Assembly (NCBI RefSeq): GCF_030766935.1
Contig: NZ_JASERL010000002.1
Location: 992,001 to 1,056,000 of the forward strand
Source: Streptomyces sp. KL109B
GTDB taxonomy: Bacteria > Actinomycetota > Actinomycetes > Streptomycetales > Streptomycetaceae
Length of the DNA stretch: 64,000 nucleotides
Reading direction: 5' to 3'
A program made the position numbers and the translations under genes. Every line of letters starts with the position of its first letter. Positions within the stretch are counted from its first letter, which is position 1. Below are positions 62,145-64,000 of this stretch, in pieces. The notes under the pieces were generated by a model, which saw nothing but the letters and a program-made list of their open reading frames with translations, did no database searches and had not been told where the DNA came from.

Positions 62145-63552
62145 CGCCGTCCCCGAGCCGCGAGTTGCGGCGGCCGTACACCGCGTAGATCACCGCGCCC
62201 ACGGCGAGGAACACCAGGAACTGCAGCATCGTCGTCCAGCCGGTGCCCCAGATCAGGTACAGGCAGAAGCCGACGCCGAGGATCGGGCTGACCGGGTACA
62301 GCGGCAGCCGGAACGAGCGCTTCAGGTGCGGGTGCGAGCGGCGCAGCGCGATCACCGCGATGTTCACGACGACCATGGTGGCGAGGGTGCCGATGGTCGT
62401 CAGGTTCACGACGGCGTCCAGCGAGGAGAACGCGGCGGGGATCGCGAAGACGACCGCGACGATCCAGGTGCCGCCGACCGGCGTGTGCGTCTTCGGGGAG
62501 ACCCGCTCGAAGACCCGCGGGATCAGCCCGTCACGGGACATCGACATCAGGATCCGCGTCTGTCCGTACATCACGGCGAGCACGACGGAGGCGATGGCGA
62601 CGACCGCGCCGAACGCGATGATGCCGCCGCCGATGGACGAGCCGGTGACCTGGTCGACGACGAGGGAGAGCGCGGCGGGCTTGTTCCCGACGGCGTCCGC
62701 GCCGAGCGCGCCGATCGCGGCGACGGCCACGGCGACGTACAGCAGCGTGACGATGCCGATGCAGATCATGATCGCGAGCGGGATGTTGCGGCGCGGGTTC
62801 TTGACCTCTTCGCCCGCCGTGGTGACCGCGTCGAAGCCGATGTACGAGAAGAAGGCGAGCGAGGCGCCGGAGGTGACACCGGCCATGCCGTCCTTGAGGA
62901 ACGGCGTCAGGTTCCCGGCCTGGAACGCGGAGTACGCGATCGCGCAGAACACGATCAGGATGCCGATCTTGAGCACGGCCATCGCGGCCGTCGCCCGCGC
63001 GCTCTCCCGGATGCCGCGCACCAGGAGTGTCGCCGCCATCAGCATCACGAGCACGGCGGGCAGGTTGATCACGCCGCCGTCGGCGGGCCCTGCGGACAGC
63101 GCCTCGGGCAGCTGCCAGCCGAAGACGCTGTCGAGCAGTTCGTTGAGGTACTGGCTCCAGCCGACGGCCACGGCCGAGACGGACACCCCGTACTCCAGGA
63201 GCAGGCACCAGCCGACGAGGAACGCGACGCGCTCGCCGAGGGTCGCGTAGGCGAAGGAGTACGAGGATCCGGAGACCGGGATCGCGCTGCCCAGCTCGGC
63301 GAAGGAGAACGCCGTGAAGATGCAGGTGATCGCGGCGAGGATGAAGGAGACGATGACGGCGGGCCCGGCCTCGGCGACCGTGTCGGACAGGCCGACGAAG
63401 ATGCCGGTGCCGACGATCGCGCCGACGCCGAAGCACACGAGCTGGAAGAGCCCCATGGTGCGCTTGAGGCCGTGGCCTTCGAGGTCGGCGCCCGATTCGG
63501 CGATGAGGGATTCGGGCGACTTGATGCGCAGGCCGGACGGGGTCGGCGACAT
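62110..63552 (-). CDS. APC-superfamily amino-acid permease
   Basis: A 480-residue transporter with 12-13 hydrophobic segments. 'GVGAIVGTGIFVGLSD' in TM1 is the substrate-binding glycine-rich stretch of APC proteins, and 'FFSYIGFDAVTTAGEEVKNPRRNIP' at TM6-7 marks the cationic amino-acid transporter group. It lies downstream of the ornithine carbamoyltransferase gene on the same strand, which suggests transport of arginine, ornithine or a relative. Confidence 0.92.
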   Translation of the reverse strand: MSPTPSGLRIKSPESLIAESGADLEGHGLKRTMGLFQLVCFGVGAIVGTGIFVGLSDTVAEAGPAVIVSFILAAITCIFTAFSFAELGSAIPVSGSSYSFAYATLGERVAFLVGWCLLLEYGVSVSAVAVGWSQYLNELLDSVFGWQLPEALSAGPADGGVINLPAVLVMLMAATLLVRGIRESARATAAMAVLKIGILIVFCAIAYSAFQAGNLTPFLKDGMAGVTSGASLAFFSYIGFDAVTTAGEEVKNPRRNIPLAIMICIGIVTLLYVAVAVAAIGALGADAVGNKPAALSLVVDQVTGSSIGGGIIAFGAVVAIASVVLAVMYGQTRILMSMSRDGLIPRVFERVSPKTHTPVGGTWIVAVVFAIPAAFSSLDAVVNLTTIGTLATMVVVNIAVIALRRSHPHLKRSFRLPLYPVSPILGVGFCLYLIWGTGWTTMLQFLVFLAVGAVIYAVYGRRNSRLGDGATPKPDAAQAP

Positions 63553-63675
63553 GGGGTGGTGCTCTTTTCTGGTGGTGCGCGGGGCGGCGGGGTAGGCCGC
63601 GTGCTGGTGGGGCCGGTATGGGGTGGTCCGGCTCCACCAGTTTGAACGGTTATTCGTTGAATGTGCTGTTTGTGG

Positions 63676-64000
63676 CTACTGGCCGAGCGTGGCGACCATG
63701 ACGGCCTTGATGGTGTGCATCCGGTTCTCGGCCTCGTCGAAGACGACGGAGTGCGCCGACTCGAAGACCTCGTCGGTGACTTCGAGGGACTCCAGGCCGT
63801 ACTTGGCGTGGATCTCGCGGCCGACCTTCGTGCCGAGGTCGTGGAAGGCGGGCAGGCAGTGCAGGAACTTCACGTCCGCGTTCCCGGTCGCGCGCAGCAC
63901 GTCCATGGTCACGGCGTACGGGGCGAGGGCCTTGATGCGCTCGTCCCAGATCTCCTCCGGCTCGCCCATCGACACCCATACGTCGGTGACGACGAAGTCG
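63676..64000 (-). CDS. argF: ornithine carbamoyltransferase, C-terminal part (partial)
   Basis: The last 108 or so residues of an ornithine carbamoyltransferase; the 5' part is outside the window. The ornithine/carbamoyl-phosphate loop 'HCLPAFHD' is present, together with 'VWVSMGEP' and the C-terminal '[20 protein letters not shown]'. It makes citrulline from ornithine and carbamoyl phosphate, in arginine biosynthesis, or runs in the reverse direction as arcB. The amino-acid permease gene follows after 123 bp, which would fit either. Confidence 0.93.
   Translation of the reverse strand, partial: DFVVTDVWVSMGEPEEIWDERIKALAPYAVTMDVLRATGNADVKFLHCLPAFHDLGTKVGREIHAKYGLESLEVTDEVFESAHSVVFDEAENRMHTIKAVMVATLGQ

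Overview
The window looks like part of a Streptomyces chromosome. GC content is very high throughout, GTG starts are common, 4-nt stop/start overlaps run through long operons, and several families are typical of streptomycetes (XRE-MurA fusion, paired GHKL regulators, aconitase AcnA). No tRNA, rRNA, CRISPR or insertion sequence was recognised.

Region 1 (about 0.9-35 kb) is an aromatic type II polyketide gene cluster of the angucycline kind. It runs, nearly all on the + strand: FAD monooxygenase, TcmI-type cyclase, KS-alpha, KS-beta, ACP, ketoreductase, didomain aromatase/cyclase, and a fused FAD-oxygenase/short-chain reductase with a strong internal ribosome binding site. This is the gene order of the urdamycin/landomycin/gaudimycin family. 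An MFS exporter and acyl-CoA carboxylase beta and epsilon subunits (malonyl-CoA supply) follow. Next come tailoring genes (FMN reductase, NmrA-like reductase, tandem ABM-domain protein, methyltransferase), two glycosyltransferases, an unusual exported protein, and a compact deoxysugar operon (23.1-30.6 kb). That operon encodes glucose-1-phosphate thymidylyltransferase, 4,6-dehydratase, 2,3-dehydratase, 3-ketoreductase (a second copy lies at 20.4 kb), an Fe-S/PLP 3-dehydratase with the full CX57CX1CX7C motif, a SpnR-like PLP aminotransferase, and a 3,5-epimerase. Together these predict a 4-amino-2,3,4,6-tetradeoxyhexose. The block ends with a VOC protein, an alpha/beta hydrolase, another MFS transporter, a questin-oxidase-family (DUF4243) protein and an O-methyltransferase. 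The left end of the cluster may lie outside the window; no pathway-specific activator is visible inside it.

Region 2 (35.1-39 kb) is a small minus-strand module (DsbA/FrnE-like protein, MFS transporter, YczE-type membrane protein, VOC protein) divergent from a TetR regulator. Palindromes sit over the intervening promoter.

Region 3 (39.1-48 kb) is housekeeping and regulation: aconitase, a STAND-type ATPase without an obvious HTH, an XRE-MurA fusion, and a membrane Ser/Thr kinase. A palindrome of the same design (ATCTC, six bases, GAGATAACC) occurs upstream of both the aconitase and the XRE-MurA genes.

Region 4 (47.9-53 kb and 58.3-61.5 kb) is an aromatic acyl-CoA catabolic set split in two: acyl-CoA dehydrogenase, RidA and an alpha/beta-hydrolase-fold protein; 2-aminobenzoate-CoA-ligase-like enzyme with PaaX regulator; and a monooxygenase/Old-Yellow-Enzyme fusion with an enoyl-CoA hydratase. 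A shared 12-bp motif sits in the promoter regions of both parts. Between them lies Region 5 (53.0-58.3 kb), a sulfation operon: sulfotransferase, small unknown protein, GT4 glycosyltransferase, cysC, cysD, cysN, with no sulfate-reduction gene.

The right edge holds a GHKL anti-sigma-type protein, an APC amino-acid permease and the 3' part of an ornithine carbamoyltransferase gene.
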